Positions 52,903 through 61,252 are shown, numbered from the stretch's first letter. The stretch is 64,000 nt of DNA from Rhizobium binae (GCF_017357225.1 NZ_CP071604.1:2111001-2175000), one strand, 5' to 3'. The notes: generated by a model not told the origin, from the letters alone. Program-made: numbers and translations.

Positions 52903-53574
52903 TTACCTGGGGTGGTCAGTCATTCGCTCGAAATCCCTTATAAAGCGATCGCAAACATCCTTTACCTGATCAAGGTATTGCATCGAATTCGCTGAGCAAC
53001 CTATTACCGCTTCGCTCGGACTGATTTCGAGGCGAGTATACCGCTCTTTAAGCTTATCGATCGATTCATCGATAGACTTGAGCAATTGCTCATGTCGCAT
53101 GTACGTCACTTCGATCTCCGATTGGATTCGGATAAATTCAGTTCTGTCTACTAAATCCTTTAGAAACCCTAATCTTTTTATTGCTTGCTTTTTGAACTCG
53201 ACATCGGATGGGATATTATTGATCTCCCAAAGCTCACCTTTTGAGGCGATCTGATTTCTTATATTCACCGAAGTCTCAGCCGCCTTCTGTGCCAACATGT
53301 AAGTTGGTCGCGCCTGAATACCTATTGTTGTCCGATGATGTTTCTCTGCTGCCCGCACCTGCTTCGATAGGTAGATGATGGTTGGCACCGCAACAACAAC
53401 GGCAACCCACCCGCCGAGCGCCGACATCCACTCTCGCAAGCATTCATCGTCTGCGCCGTAGCACCATGTGTCACGCGAGAAGAGCGAAGCTCCCCCATAC
53501 ATCACACCAACGTACGCTCCAATGACAAGGATGGCCGTCGCCGCCCAACCCCAGCTGTCCCAATGCTTCTGCAT
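52903..53574 (-). CDS. Membrane protein with coiled coil, cargo candidate
   Basis: ATG 53574 is preferred; a longer form begins at 53631. Two membrane segments (WGWAATAILVIGAYVGVMYG and LGGWVAVVVAVPTIIYL) are followed by a long cytoplasmic helix, and two short Cys residues sit in the loop (WCYGADDECL). The gene is clearly more AT-rich than its neighbours. It lies between the TerS-like gene and the candidate origin, so it looks like an inserted cargo gene. Function unknown; antiphage or exclusion is a guess. Confidence 0.65.
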   Translation of the reverse strand: MQKHWDSWGWAATAILVIGAYVGVMYGGASLFSRDTWCYGADDECLREWMSALGGWVAVVVAVPTIIYLSKQVRAAEKHHRTTIGIQARPTYMLAQKAAETSVNIRNQIASKGELWEINNIPSDVEFKKQAIKRLGFLKDLVDRTEFIRIQSEIEVTYMRHEQLLKSIDESIDKLKERYTRLEISPSEAVIGCSANSMQYLDQVKDVCDRFIRDFERMTDHPR

Positions 53575-53631
53575 AATCCTGCCCCACAACGCCCGGATGC
53601 CGAGCGTATGTAAGAGACGGCTGACTCGCAA

Positions 53632-54049
53632 GGCTCCGTAGGAGCCCGCCTACAAGCGCAAAGCTCCCGCCGAGGGTACCCTAGAGCGCGGCTCGGCCGC
53701 GAGAGCTAGGGGTCCTGCCAGCGGTCGCGGCGCTCGTACCGCGCGGCGAGCGACGGGGCGGCCCTTACCGTGCGGTCAGCCACCGGGGGAGCCTCAAATT
53801 AAGCGCTACTTCACGCGCACGTACGTATATAGGGGCGCGGGCGTACAGTCGGTTATAACGATTATACGTATATACGCGCAGTAAAAGCGTAGGCGCAGCA
53901 GGCGCTTGCATTATTCACGCCCCCCGGACTTAACGACTATAGCCTAAACTAAAAGTGGCGCGTTCCGCGATCCCGCCACGAAAAGCGCTCGCCTACTACC
54001 AAGCGCCAATCGCCGGCAGCGCTTTTATAATCGTCCCGACGGTTATAAA
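53632..54049. other. Candidate replication origin of the satellite
   Basis: A 411-bp noncoding stretch directly 3' of the primase gene, where satellites of the SaPI type keep their origin. It has alternating AT-rich tracts (GTACGTATATA at 53821, TTATACGTATATACG at 53862) and GGTTATAA twice (53851, 54041). It ends in a 12-bp near-perfect dyad TTTATAATCGTC/GACGGTTATAAA (54024-54049, one mismatch), which overlaps the primase stop. Confidence 0.5.
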
Positions 54050-55611
54050 GGCGGCCTTGCAGTGGGTGGCAGCGGGAGCTCAACCGGCTTGTCAAGCACG
54101 CTCATCCGCACCCACTTGACGGGTATCCCCTTTGGGCGACCCTTCACGATCTTCATCGTCTGTTTATAGTTATCCTTGCCGACCGCCTTCTTAATCAGGG
54201 TGCCGATCGTCTGCGTCGTTCCGTTCTTGAAACGCGAACTGCCCGTTCGAAGGAACTTGTCAAAGTCCTCAAACCGGAAATACACGCGGTCCTCCTCCGG
54301 CAGGGGAACCGGCTTACCAAGCAGAAGCTCATCGATGCTTTCGCCTCGATGTCGGTCCATGCAGAAGCTGCGAAGCTGTTCACGCATCATGTATTCAACA
54401 GTCTCGTCCTGCGGCACCTCTTCGAACTCGGCCCGCGCGCGGGCGTCGCGAAGGCGCTCGTTCCAGTCGTTGACTTTCATGTGACGATAGACGGCACCCA
54501 GCTGGCTGGCGCAGTGCACGTTGAACGCAAAGTAGTTCATGATCTCCTTCACCGGCAGCGTTATGTCACCATACCCAGACAGCGTGAGACGCCATTCAAC
54601 GGTCTCACCACCCGTCCGGACGACTAATTTTTCAATCCTCGGATACAGATCGCCGCCATCGCCGTCGCTCGCGTCGGGTGGCTGCTGTCTCCCATCCTTG
54701 ATGCCTTTGCGTACATGGCCTACAGCTTCGCCGTACGGCAGCCGGGCGCGAGTGGCGGCCTCCATCAGAGCGTCGAAGACAACATCTTCCTCTATCCAGC
54801 CCGCGCCGATCATCTTGCCCATGTCCTTGGAGAGTCCATAGAGCAGCTTGGCTCTCCCTCCTTCTGGCGCTTCGGCTATCTCAGTCACCGATGCGGCCAG
54901 CTTCCGCGCCGCCCGGTCGGTATCTTCGCCGCTTGCTGGAACACCTTCCGGCGCGGGCGGGCGGGTCAGCGCCGCAATTGCCGTTGGTGACTGGCGCGCC
55001 TTTTCCGCCGTCTCAAGAAACTCCGCCACCGCCATCCCTAGCCCCCCGGCCTTCACGCCGTATCGGTCGGAGGTTTCGCCGCCAAAATATGGCATATTCA
55101 TCCAGTTACCGAGGCCGGTGGCCGGGGGATACGTTTCCGCGTCAGGGTGGCCGAGCCGACAGGCAAGCGCGGTCAGCGCGGCATTCATCGCGGCCTGCGG
55201 CATCCAATCGCTGGCGAACAGCCAAACGTGCCCGCCGCCACTCTTGGAGCGCGTCAGCACCAATGGCAGACCCTCGCGCCGGATTTTACTAGCAAGTTCG
55301 CCGTGATCGATGCCGCCGTCGTAGAGGTCAATATCGACCACTCCGACCCGGCTCATTCCGTCCTCGCGCAACGGACTGACGCCGAGCGGGCGGGCGCCAG
55401 CAAGATGCTTCTCCCACAGCTCTGGCGAGGAACGACCCTTTACGTCGCGAGGTCCGTTGCCAGCCTCGTCTTTCATTTCCATCTTGGAGCCGACAAGACG
55501 CAGCCGCTTGACGTCATACGTGCCGTGCCGCTGCTCAGCGCCACGGAATAGTTCGTAAAGGCGCTCCGCAGCGGAGCGCCCCTTGAGGTTGTTGTTCGGC
55601 TGGAGGGTCAT
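54043..55611 (-). CDS. TOTE-type archaeo-eukaryotic primase of the satellite
   Basis: A 522-residue protein. The primase core has D93-x-D95 in GVVDIDLYDGG, then a TRSKSGGGHVWLF block (S124, H128), as in TOTE/AEP primases. The C-terminal half (from about 310) has no recognised helicase motif. It should synthesise primers for replication of the element. Its start overlaps the 152-residue gene's stop by 4 bases. Confidence 0.85.
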   Translation of the reverse strand: MTLQPNNNLKGRSAAERLYELFRGAEQRHGTYDVKRLRLVGSKMEMKDEAGNGPRDVKGRSSPELWEKHLAGARPLGVSPLREDGMSRVGVVDIDLYDGGIDHGELASKIRREGLPLVLTRSKSGGGHVWLFASDWMPQAAMNAALTALACRLGHPDAETYPPATGLGNWMNMPYFGGETSDRYGVKAGGLGMAVAEFLETAEKARQSPTAIAALTRPPAPEGVPASGEDTDRAARKLAASVTEIAEAPEGGRAKLLYGLSKDMGKMIGAGWIEEDVVFDALMEAATRARLPYGEAVGHVRKGIKDGRQQPPDASDGDGGDLYPRIEKLVVRTGGETVEWRLTLSGYGDITLPVKEIMNYFAFNVHCASQLGAVYRHMKVNDWNERLRDARARAEFEEVPQDETVEYMMREQLRSFCMDRHRGESIDELLLGKPVPLPEEDRVYFRFEDFDKFLRTGSSRFKNGTTQTIGTLIKKAVGKDNYKQTMKIVKGRPKGIPVKWVRMSVLDKPVELPLPPTARPPL

Positions 55612-56066
55612 TCATCACCCTCTTTTGCCTGTGCCTCTAGCTGCAGAGCAGCCTCGTACCGGCCCTTGAGGTCATGGAAGTGCGCCCCTGACCAGTTGCA
55701 CCGGCAGCAGTCGTAGAGCGCGAATTTGCACCCATCGGAATAGGTGAACCGCCGCACCCGCAGCGTGTCGTCGTCGAAGGCCAGAGCGCGGCTTAGCCGG
55801 TCTTCGCTCTCCTTGTTCAGCAGGAAACCCTCACTGGCCTTTTCCTGCTTTCGGCAGGCATCCTCTAGGCAAGCTACGCACTCCTCCGTGAACTCGTCTA
55901 AATCGCGGCGCGGGCTGTTCTCCAGTATCGCCTCGATGCGCGGATCGAACAGGGCGGGGTCGGGTTTACCGGCATCGGCCGGCACGCTATTATTCGACCC
56001 GTTGCGAGTAAGGTTGTTACTGGGCGGGGCTGCAACCCCGCCCTTATCTTTTTCGTCCTCAGCCAT
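55608..56066 (-). CDS. Unknown protein coupled to primase
   Basis: ATG 56066 gives 152 residues; the longer open frame upstream covers the HTH gene. It has FTEECVACLEDACRKQEKAS and a later YDCCRCNWSGAHFHD, so five or six cysteines may bind zinc. Overlaps on both sides (with the AlpA-like gene and the primase) make it part of the replication operon. Confidence 0.65.
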   Translation of the reverse strand: MAEDEKDKGGVAAPPSNNLTRNGSNNSVPADAGKPDPALFDPRIEAILENSPRRDLDEFTEECVACLEDACRKQEKASEGFLLNKESEDRLSRALAFDDDTLRVRRFTYSDGCKFALYDCCRCNWSGAHFHDLKGRYEAALQLEAQAKEGDE

Positions 56067-56265
56067 TGGCGGCCTCCGCGACATGGACCTCGCCGCGCCG
56101 AATGAAGTTATCGAGATCGGAGCGCCGGTACATGACGCGACGACCAACGCGGCAGAAGGTTGGCCCGGTCCGGCGCCACCTCCACCAGCGCAATGTGTCA
56201 ACTGGGACGCCACCAAGATATTTCCCCGCCGCAGAGGGCGGGAGTAGTTCATTTTCACCAGCCAT
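56059..56265 (-). CDS. AlpA/excisionase-like HTH protein of the satellite
   Basis: A 68-residue protein with PPSAAGKYLGGVPVDTLRWW, then GPTFCRVGRRVMYRRSDLDN, the AlpA/MerR-like winged HTH with its wing. It matches the family of the prophage HTH gene at 6498 but is a different sequence. It probably directs excision or activates the replication operon that follows. Confidence 0.82.
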   Translation of the reverse strand: MAGENELLPPSAAGKYLGGVPVDTLRWWRWRRTGPTFCRVGRRVMYRRSDLDNFIRRGEVHVAEAANG

Positions 56266-56357
56266 TACTTTCTCCTTGCTGAGAAATACTACCGTTATTG
56301 GTAATAGGCTGGTTGTAGCCGGTCACGGCCGGCACCCCAATAAGGGGCTTTAAAAAC

Positions 56358-57005
56358 CTATTTGCGGCGCGCGATGGTCTTGGTCAGGAGAAGCCAGCGT
56401 AGTTCTGCGTTCCGCGTAAAATTGTCCTTATACTGCTCCTTTGCCTTCTTAGCCTCGTTCGCGGTCATCCCGCAGATGAGCTTAGCCACCTCGGTCGCGC
56501 GCCGGGCGATGTCAGTCTGGCTCGCCGACGACGTTTGATAGGCGTGAAGAAGCAGCCTCTTTATCTCCTTGTGCTCCTGAACAAATTCGATCTGTCTAAG
56601 AGACAGTTCTACGCTGGGCTGCGAGCGATTGGTGAATGCCCCACTTTCGAGAAGCTGCGCCACGATCTCTAGAAAGGCCTCGGTTGGGGACTGCCGCAGA
56701 GCCGCCGCCATCAGGCGACCCCTGTCCGCTGGTGAGGTGATAGCGCTGCGCACAGCGTCCAGTTCGTCGGCCCGCATGTGGTACTTCGGATCGAACATGA
56801 ACCGCTCGTACCCGTCGGAATTTTCTGCCCCGTGCCGGAGGCTCTCCGCGAGTACCCAGTCGGTTAGCGCGGCTATGCGCCGCGCGTCCTCTGCCTTCTG
56901 TTCTTCGATGACCTTTTGCTTTTCGACGTCTGTCGCGCGGCGAGGTAACTTCTCTCGTTCGGGATAGCAGACTGTTTCCCATGCCGGCGTCGTGTGATCG
57001 CTCAC
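56358..57005 (-). CDS. Unknown helical protein next to integrase
   Basis: A 215-residue protein that overlaps the integrase stop by 4 bases (ATGA). It is helical with KQKVIEEQKAEDARRIAALT and FVQEHKEIKRLLLHAYQT. No family is recognised. It could be a regulator of excision by position. Confidence 0.65.
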   Translation of the reverse strand: MSDHTTPAWETVCYPEREKLPRRATDVEKQKVIEEQKAEDARRIAALTDWVLAESLRHGAENSDGYERFMFDPKYHMRADELDAVRSAITSPADRGRLMAAALRQSPTEAFLEIVAQLLESGAFTNRSQPSVELSLRQIEFVQEHKEIKRLLLHAYQTSSASQTDIARRATEVAKLICGMTANEAKKAKEQYKDNFTRNAELRWLLLTKTIARRK

Positions 57006-58339
57006 TCTTTCTCTCCCCTGATCGACACCACCTTGCCCTTCTTTGCAGCGGCCTCCACAGTGCGCTCGCGCCGCGCCGCCGCCGACCGCGCCGCCTCGGC
57101 CAGCACCTCACGGCTGACGTGGGTGTAGCGCATAGCCGTGGCTACCGACTTGTGCCCAACGACCGCCATTCCGACTGCCATAGGCAGGTCAGAGTCCGTG
57201 TATGTCTTCGTGCTGAACCAGTGCCGGATGGTATGCGAGCTAATCCCGTAACCCCCGGTCACTTCCGCCTCCTTCATTACGCGTTTGAAGGCAGAACCCA
57301 GAACGTCCACACGCAGCGGCAGCTCCGGGTCGGTGGCCGGGCAGACCCACGGCGAGCCGACGAACCGGGGGGCAGCCTTGAGCAGCCGCTCCACTTCCGG
57401 CGTGATGGGCTTCTCCAACTGTCCGGTTTTGGTCTTGGGCCAAATTATCAGCCCGGCCTCGCGGTCAATGTAGCTCCACTGCAATTTGCACACTTCACCC
57501 GCCCGCGCCCCGAGCGCGAAGATGAGCCGGACGGCTATCGCCGTCGAAGGCTGTAGACGACCCCCCGCCGCCATCGTCTCGGTCGTCGCCAGAAGGCGGG
57601 CAACCTCGTTTTCCGTGAAGAGCCTCGTTCGCCGCTTCGTGCCCTTCAACCCAAGCTCCTTGAAGTCCAGCGGCGGCGGCAGCGCGTTGCTGTAGAGCGT
57701 GGCCTTCTTCTTGCTGCGCGACCAGTTGAGCGCGGCGCGCAGCATTCGCATAGCGCCCTCGGCTTGCGCCTTGGCCGGGGGTAGGGGCTTGGCATTCGGA
57801 CTAGGCTTCTTACTGCGACGCTGGCGCGGGCGCTTGCTGAGCCTGTCGAAGAGCGAATGAACATCTTCCATCGTCAGCGCCGCCAGCTTGATCTTGCCGA
57901 TCTCGGGCTTGAGGATCTTATTCGCTGTCCGCTCGTACTCGTCTGCCGTTTTCTCAGCCAACTGCGACTTCGCATGCTCGGCTACGAACAAGTCGAGCAT
58001 ATAGCCCACCGTAGCTGCATTGCTCTTCCTGGTGGCCTCGCGCTGCGACTCCTCCCGCTCGGCAACCGGGTCCTTCCCCCGGTGGTATTGATTGGCCATC
58101 TCGGTCGCTTGATCGAAGGCGTCGTCGGCGGTTGTCGCCTTAATGGTGGCCCACTTCGGCTTGCCGTTGGCGCGATAGACGTAGACGAACGCCTTGGCGC
58201 CGCTCGGCCGTATGCGTAGGCCGAAACCCGTTAGGCGGCTGTCCCAGATTAGGCGGGTGGTCTTTCCGTCCTCGTGGGGTTGGGCGTTCTCCAACACGGC
58301 GCGGGTGATTTTCTTTTTTGGCTCTGTCTGCTTGCTCAC
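57002..58339 (-). CDS. Tyrosine integrase of the satellite
   Basis: A 445-residue P4-type integrase with DUF4102-like N-terminus (DSRLTGFGLRIRPSGAKAF) and the catalytic residues R279 (GARAGE), H369-x-x-R372 (SHTIRHW), H396 (VGHKSV) and Y405 (MRYTHV). It is clearly different in sequence from the prophage integrase. Yet it uses the same tRNA-Lys core. It is read leftward from next to the right att site. Confidence 0.95.
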   Translation of the reverse strand: MSKQTEPKKKITRAVLENAQPHEDGKTTRLIWDSRLTGFGLRIRPSGAKAFVYVYRANGKPKWATIKATTADDAFDQATEMANQYHRGKDPVAEREESQREATRKSNAATVGYMLDLFVAEHAKSQLAEKTADEYERTANKILKPEIGKIKLAALTMEDVHSLFDRLSKRPRQRRSKKPSPNAKPLPPAKAQAEGAMRMLRAALNWSRSKKKATLYSNALPPPLDFKELGLKGTKRRTRLFTENEVARLLATTETMAAGGRLQPSTAIAVRLIFALGARAGEVCKLQWSYIDREAGLIIWPKTKTGQLEKPITPEVERLLKAAPRFVGSPWVCPATDPELPLRVDVLGSAFKRVMKEAEVTGGYGISSHTIRHWFSTKTYTDSDLPMAVGMAVVGHKSVATAMRYTHVSREVLAEAARSAAARRERTVEAAAKKGKVVSIRGEKE

Positions 58340-58363
58340 GGCTAGCCTCCGGGCTATCTTGCA

Positions 58364-58477
58364 GCTAACGCGCGCTCCGGCGTTAGCCCGCGCGCTCCAG
58401 CTCTAAACTAACGTGAGTTTTCCTGAAAAGCTAGTATTTTCAATTAAATACAAGCGTAGACCAGCTCCAGGCTAACG
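58364..58477. repeat. Right arm repeats of satellite (GCTAACG)
   Basis: GCTAACG at 58364 and 58471, inverted CGTTAGC at 58381, and a partial CTAACG at 58408. They match the copies at 47835-47901, all between integrase start and att core. Confidence 0.6.
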
Positions 58478-58499
58478 CTGCCGGCTCCCGTACCTGCCT

Positions 58500-58545
58500 A
58501 CTTTTAATCAGTAGGTCTCGGGTTCGAACCCCGACGCTCTCACCA
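58500..58545 (+). repeat. Third att core (satellite attR)
   Basis: 46 bases identical to tRNA-Lys 3' end; the base at 58499 (T) differs from G in the other copies, so the match begins 3 bases later. Downstream lies the original chromosome side of the target. Confidence 0.93.
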
Positions 58546-58577
58546 TAAACCCGCAATGATTTCAATGGTGTAATCGC

Positions 58578-58610
58578 AGTAATTGGCGTAAAGCTTTACC
58601 GCCAATTACT
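58578..58610 (+). terminator. Probable original terminator of tRNA-Lys
   Basis: AGTAATTGGCG and CGCCAATTACT flank the inner palindrome GTAAAGCTTTAC, giving a near-perfect 33-base dyad. It lies 32 bases after the third att core and is followed by CAGATTTTAT. It would have been the natural 3' end of tRNA-Lys and now lies 52 kb from it. Confidence 0.7.
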
Positions 58611-58732
58611 CAGATTTTATGGCTCATAGCGCATATTTACGGCACATGATTGTCACACGGCACATGAAAAGCGGGAAAGCCGCCGGCAGGTGACGCCGAC
58701 GGCGCGCTTGTTGGCCACCCTGGCATTGGCAA

Positions 58733-59077
58733 CTAGAAATCGAAATACACGCTTACGCCTGACCGACGATGATACGGGTAATGGCGATAGCCGTAGTCGC
58801 GATACGGGTAGTAATCGCGATAACCATAATAGTCGCGGTGGCCGTAATACCGCGGACGATAGCACGAGCCATAATACCGGCAGTCACGGTAAGCGTACCG
58901 GTGTTTCTTCCAGTGGCCATACGCATGTCCATGACCGTGGCGACGGTAATGGATCAGATCGACGTCGGCGGCGGACATCGCTATTGATTTCGGCACGACC
59001 ATCGGCGTGGCGCTTAGCGGCAGGGCGAAAGATGCAGACAAGATCATTGCTGCAAGTGTGGAAAAAAGCATCCTCAT
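58733..59077 (-). CDS. Exported Tyr/His/Arg-rich protein
   Basis: A 114-residue protein with a clear signal peptide (SASFALPLSATP) and a mature part made of short Tyr/Arg/His repeats (RHGHGHAYGHWKKHR, YYGYRDYYPYRDYGYR). Small secreted proteins with this composition are common in rhizobia. Function unknown. Confidence 0.82.
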   Translation of the reverse strand: MRMLFSTLAAMILSASFALPLSATPMVVPKSIAMSAADVDLIHYRRHGHGHAYGHWKKHRYAYRDCRYYGSCYRPRYYGHRDYYGYRDYYPYRDYGYRHYPYHRRSGVSVYFDF

Positions 59078-59511
59078 CGGCGCATCCTTTCAGGCTGCGA
59101 TTCTGGGCTAATGAGCATTAACCTCCGATGAACGGCTACGTGCTTGAAGGAAGACCGGCCGGCGCGCCGCTGATGTGGTCGCGGGTGGTGCTCGCGCCAG
59201 CCTAAGCTCCAGCTTGACGAACCGGGCTAGGTGCTCCGCACCATCTCGACCACCCGCCGCCGGCTGGCTCCGGGTACGTCATGGCTACGGCCATTGCCTT
59301 CTGCCTTTGATCAGATGTCGGCGGTCGATATTTCGGCCTGAATATCCCTGTCGCCGCCAACGCCATTCAAGTAGGTTTCCAACTTGCTGCTAAATACAAC
59401 CTAAGACGGCAAAAATTACCATATAATCCTAGGGTAGTCCTAAAATGACCGATCTGATAAGTTCTGGGTGTTGCCTTACCAATCCAACAAGGCGCAACAG
59501 TGGAGATCGTC
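59078..59511 (-). pseudogene. Noncoding stretch with decayed scaffold fragment
   Basis: No complete gene is visible. Bases 59203-59270 are about 80-85 percent identical (by eye) to 49400-49467 in the satellite's scaffold-like gene, in the same orientation, starting TAAGCTCC and including TTGACGAAC and TCTCGACCACC. The rest of that gene is gone. It points to an older, decayed element beyond the current attR. Confidence 0.6.
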
Positions 59512-59943
59512 ATGACCGATAATTCCAAGACTCCTCCCGCCAAGAAGACAATCCAAGACCCCCCAGAATACGCGGCTGCCGCTCTCAAAAAGGCGCCGAA
59601 AGGTTCACTATCGGGCGGTTCCGAGGATTGGTTAGGCGGGCCGCAAAACGGCGAGGAAGAAAATCACCTTGGTGATTGGTTGGGCGGGCCGCAAAACGGA
59701 GCCGAATTTTCCGGCAGGGGAAGGCCACCCGAGCCAGTATCTCAAGATCTTCGAGGCCAGCTTAAATGGAATGAGCAGCGTACCGGCGAGACCGATGATT
59801 GGCTGGGTGGTCCGCAAAACGGAGCCGAAGCGCCTGGCTCCAAGGAGAGTGGTCCGACAGGCTCGGGCAAAGCGCAGGGCGAAGGGGCAAGAAACCCCCA
59901 AACGGGCGAACGAATTGCAAGGAACCCCCAAACGGGAGAGTAG
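59512..59943 (+). CDS. Unknown protein with three DWLGGPQNG repeats
   Basis: ATG 59512 follows GGAG. The 143-residue protein has no signal peptide. DWLGGPQNG occurs at residues 39-47, 55-63 and 96-104, each followed by an acidic residue. RNPQTGE occurs at 127-133 and 137-143, ending the protein. The spacers are Gly/Glu/Pro-rich. No family is recognised. A repeated short block with conserved sequence and free spacers recalls multi-core precursor peptides, but no modifying enzyme gene is seen nearby. Confidence 0.6.
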   Translation: MTDNSKTPPAKKTIQDPPEYAAAALKKAPKGSLSGGSEDWLGGPQNGEEENHLGDWLGGPQNGAEFSGRGRPPEPVSQDLRGQLKWNEQRTGETDDWLGGPQNGAEAPGSKESGPTGSGKAQGEGARNPQTGERIARNPQTGE

Positions 59944-59953
59944 GCCGCCGCCA

Positions 59954-60115
59954 AGCGCCGCCGATGAATATGACGCCGCCCAAGAGCGGGCGAGATACGC
60001 GCTTCACGGCAGCGCACTACCTCCAATGCGGAAGCAGTGGGCGTTGGCTACATCGGCCTTTCTCGCAAAGACATCCATGATGCCCGCCTGATCAGTGCTG
60101 ACCCCGGCGTTGTCC
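59954..60115 (+). pseudogene. Decayed phage-type gene fragment
   Basis: One frame gives DEYDAAQERARYALHG, and after a shift of frame near 60040 the other gives IGLSRKDIHDARLIS. Together these match a protein type I remember from rhizobial prophages and plasmids. The shift and missing ends show decay. Bases up to about 60310 are noncoding. Confidence 0.45.
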
Positions 60116-60316
60116 GGCGGGCACGCCGCGCCGCGAAGCCTTCGGTCGTGGAGGACTCGCCAACTTGGCGACTGCTCATGTGACGCCTTGATCAAATGCG
60201 GCAGGGGCAGAAGGAAACGGTCGGGCTTGCGACCGGCGGCGAACAAGCACTGGGGTATCGAATATCCCGGTGGTTCCCACTCTTGCCAGGGCCCCGGTTA
60301 ACTCCCGGACCTCGGC

Positions 60317-60607
60317 TCAAGCGCCCTTCAAGAAGCGGAGGTAGTCCGTGACCGCCATGGAGATCGTCGCAACCGCTACTAAGATGCTCGACGCGGCGAC
60401 GAGCCATCCGATTATCCGCTCAACGTTGCTGAAACGCCTTTCGACCTGGAGCTTCTTGCCGTCCCAATAAAGCAAGTTGTCATCACTGACCCCAAGCCGA
60501 CCAAGCCCATCAAGAGAAATAGGGCCGACTCCATGTGGCCAATGTGGGGGTGGCTCTGCGCCAACAGCTTTGGCAGACGCGCCACCCTGGTTCAAATCAA
60601 TATCCAT
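60317..60607 (-). CDS. Small membrane protein, unknown
   Basis: A 96-residue protein with a proline-rich N-terminus (AEPPPHWPHGVGPISLDG) and one membrane helix (IIGWLVAASSILVAVATISM) near the C-terminus. No family is recognised. Confidence 0.6.
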   Translation of the reverse strand: MDIDLNQGGASAKAVGAEPPPHWPHGVGPISLDGLGRLGVSDDNLLYWDGKKLQVERRFSNVERIIGWLVAASSILVAVATISMAVTDYLRFLKGA

Positions 60608-60778
60608 AAAGCCCCCATGCTGGTCCTACGCACGCCGGGAAGTTCGCTCAGCGCCCGCTAAACGCAAGACCAGTGATCTTGCCCCCAAGTTTTCCAGTTT
60701 TGAGTTCGCGCTTCCGCAGTTTGTGAAGCTCACCGCGATCTGGGTCAGCGGGAGCTGGAATTTTCCGGCCCTGGGCCT

Positions 60779-61252
60779 CTAAATCTTGCCCAGATGTTTC
60801 GGCCAGAATTCCCGGTGGACTTTGGCGGCTTCCTCTTCGAGGTTCGTCGGGCCAACCACGGTGACGGCACGCGCGCCGGTCTGCAACACCGCCCGGCTGG
60901 GTACGTTCAACCCGATCCCGGCAATCTCCCCAAGCCGCGTCTCGGAGCACGCAAACACCATGCGTCCGATACCCGACCAGTAGATCGCCCCGGAGCACAT
61001 CGCGCACGGCTCGGTGCTGGTGTAGAGCGTGCAGTCAGCGAGAAAAGCAGGGTCGTAGTGCTGTGCCGCCAGTTTGATCAGGTTCATCTCGGCGTGGTTT
61101 GTCATATCGTGGCCGGTGAAGACGCTGTTTTCGGCGCGCAGGATGACTTGCCCGTCCTTGACCAGGACCGAGCCAAACGGTTCGTCGCCGTTTTCCATCG
61201 CGGATTTCGAGAGCGCAATTGCCTCGCGCAGAAACGGCTCGTGATTTTCCAT
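60779..61252 (-). CDS. Nucleoside deaminase (cytidine/guanine deaminase superfamily)
   Basis: The start is set at 61252 where the family's N-terminus begins; the longer frame upstream is unlike the family. The 157-residue enzyme has H53-A-E55 and P82-C83-x-x-C86, the zinc and catalytic residues of the CDA superfamily, within NHAEMNLI and STEPCAMCSGA. It deaminates a base or nucleoside; guanine or tRNA-adenosine cannot be decided. Confidence 0.9.
   Translation of the reverse strand: MENHEPFLREAIALSKSAMENGDEPFGSVLVKDGQVILRAENSVFTGHDMTNHAEMNLIKLAAQHYDPAFLADCTLYTSTEPCAMCSGAIYWSGIGRMVFACSETRLGEIAGIGLNVPSRAVLQTGARAVTVVGPTNLEEEAAKVHREFWPKHLGKI

Larger units (their letters stand above)
47743..58545. 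mobile_element. Phage-satellite-like integrative element, same att site
   Basis: The 10.8 kb between the second and third att core hold an integrase at the right end, AlpA-like HTH, TOTE-type primase, a TerS-like protein, a two-ORF terminase, scaffold-like proteins, a membrane cargo protein and a small membrane ORF. Capsid, portal, tail, holin and lysin genes are absent. All main genes run leftward. Primase plus integrase plus packaging genes without a virion is the content of phage-inducible chromosomal islands, but this gene set does not match any satellite family known to me. Confidence 0.8.

Noticed and set aside
56066..56258. N-terminal extension of the gene at 55608
   Set aside because: It would overlap the AlpA-like gene in full, whereas ATG 56066 gives the usual short overlap.
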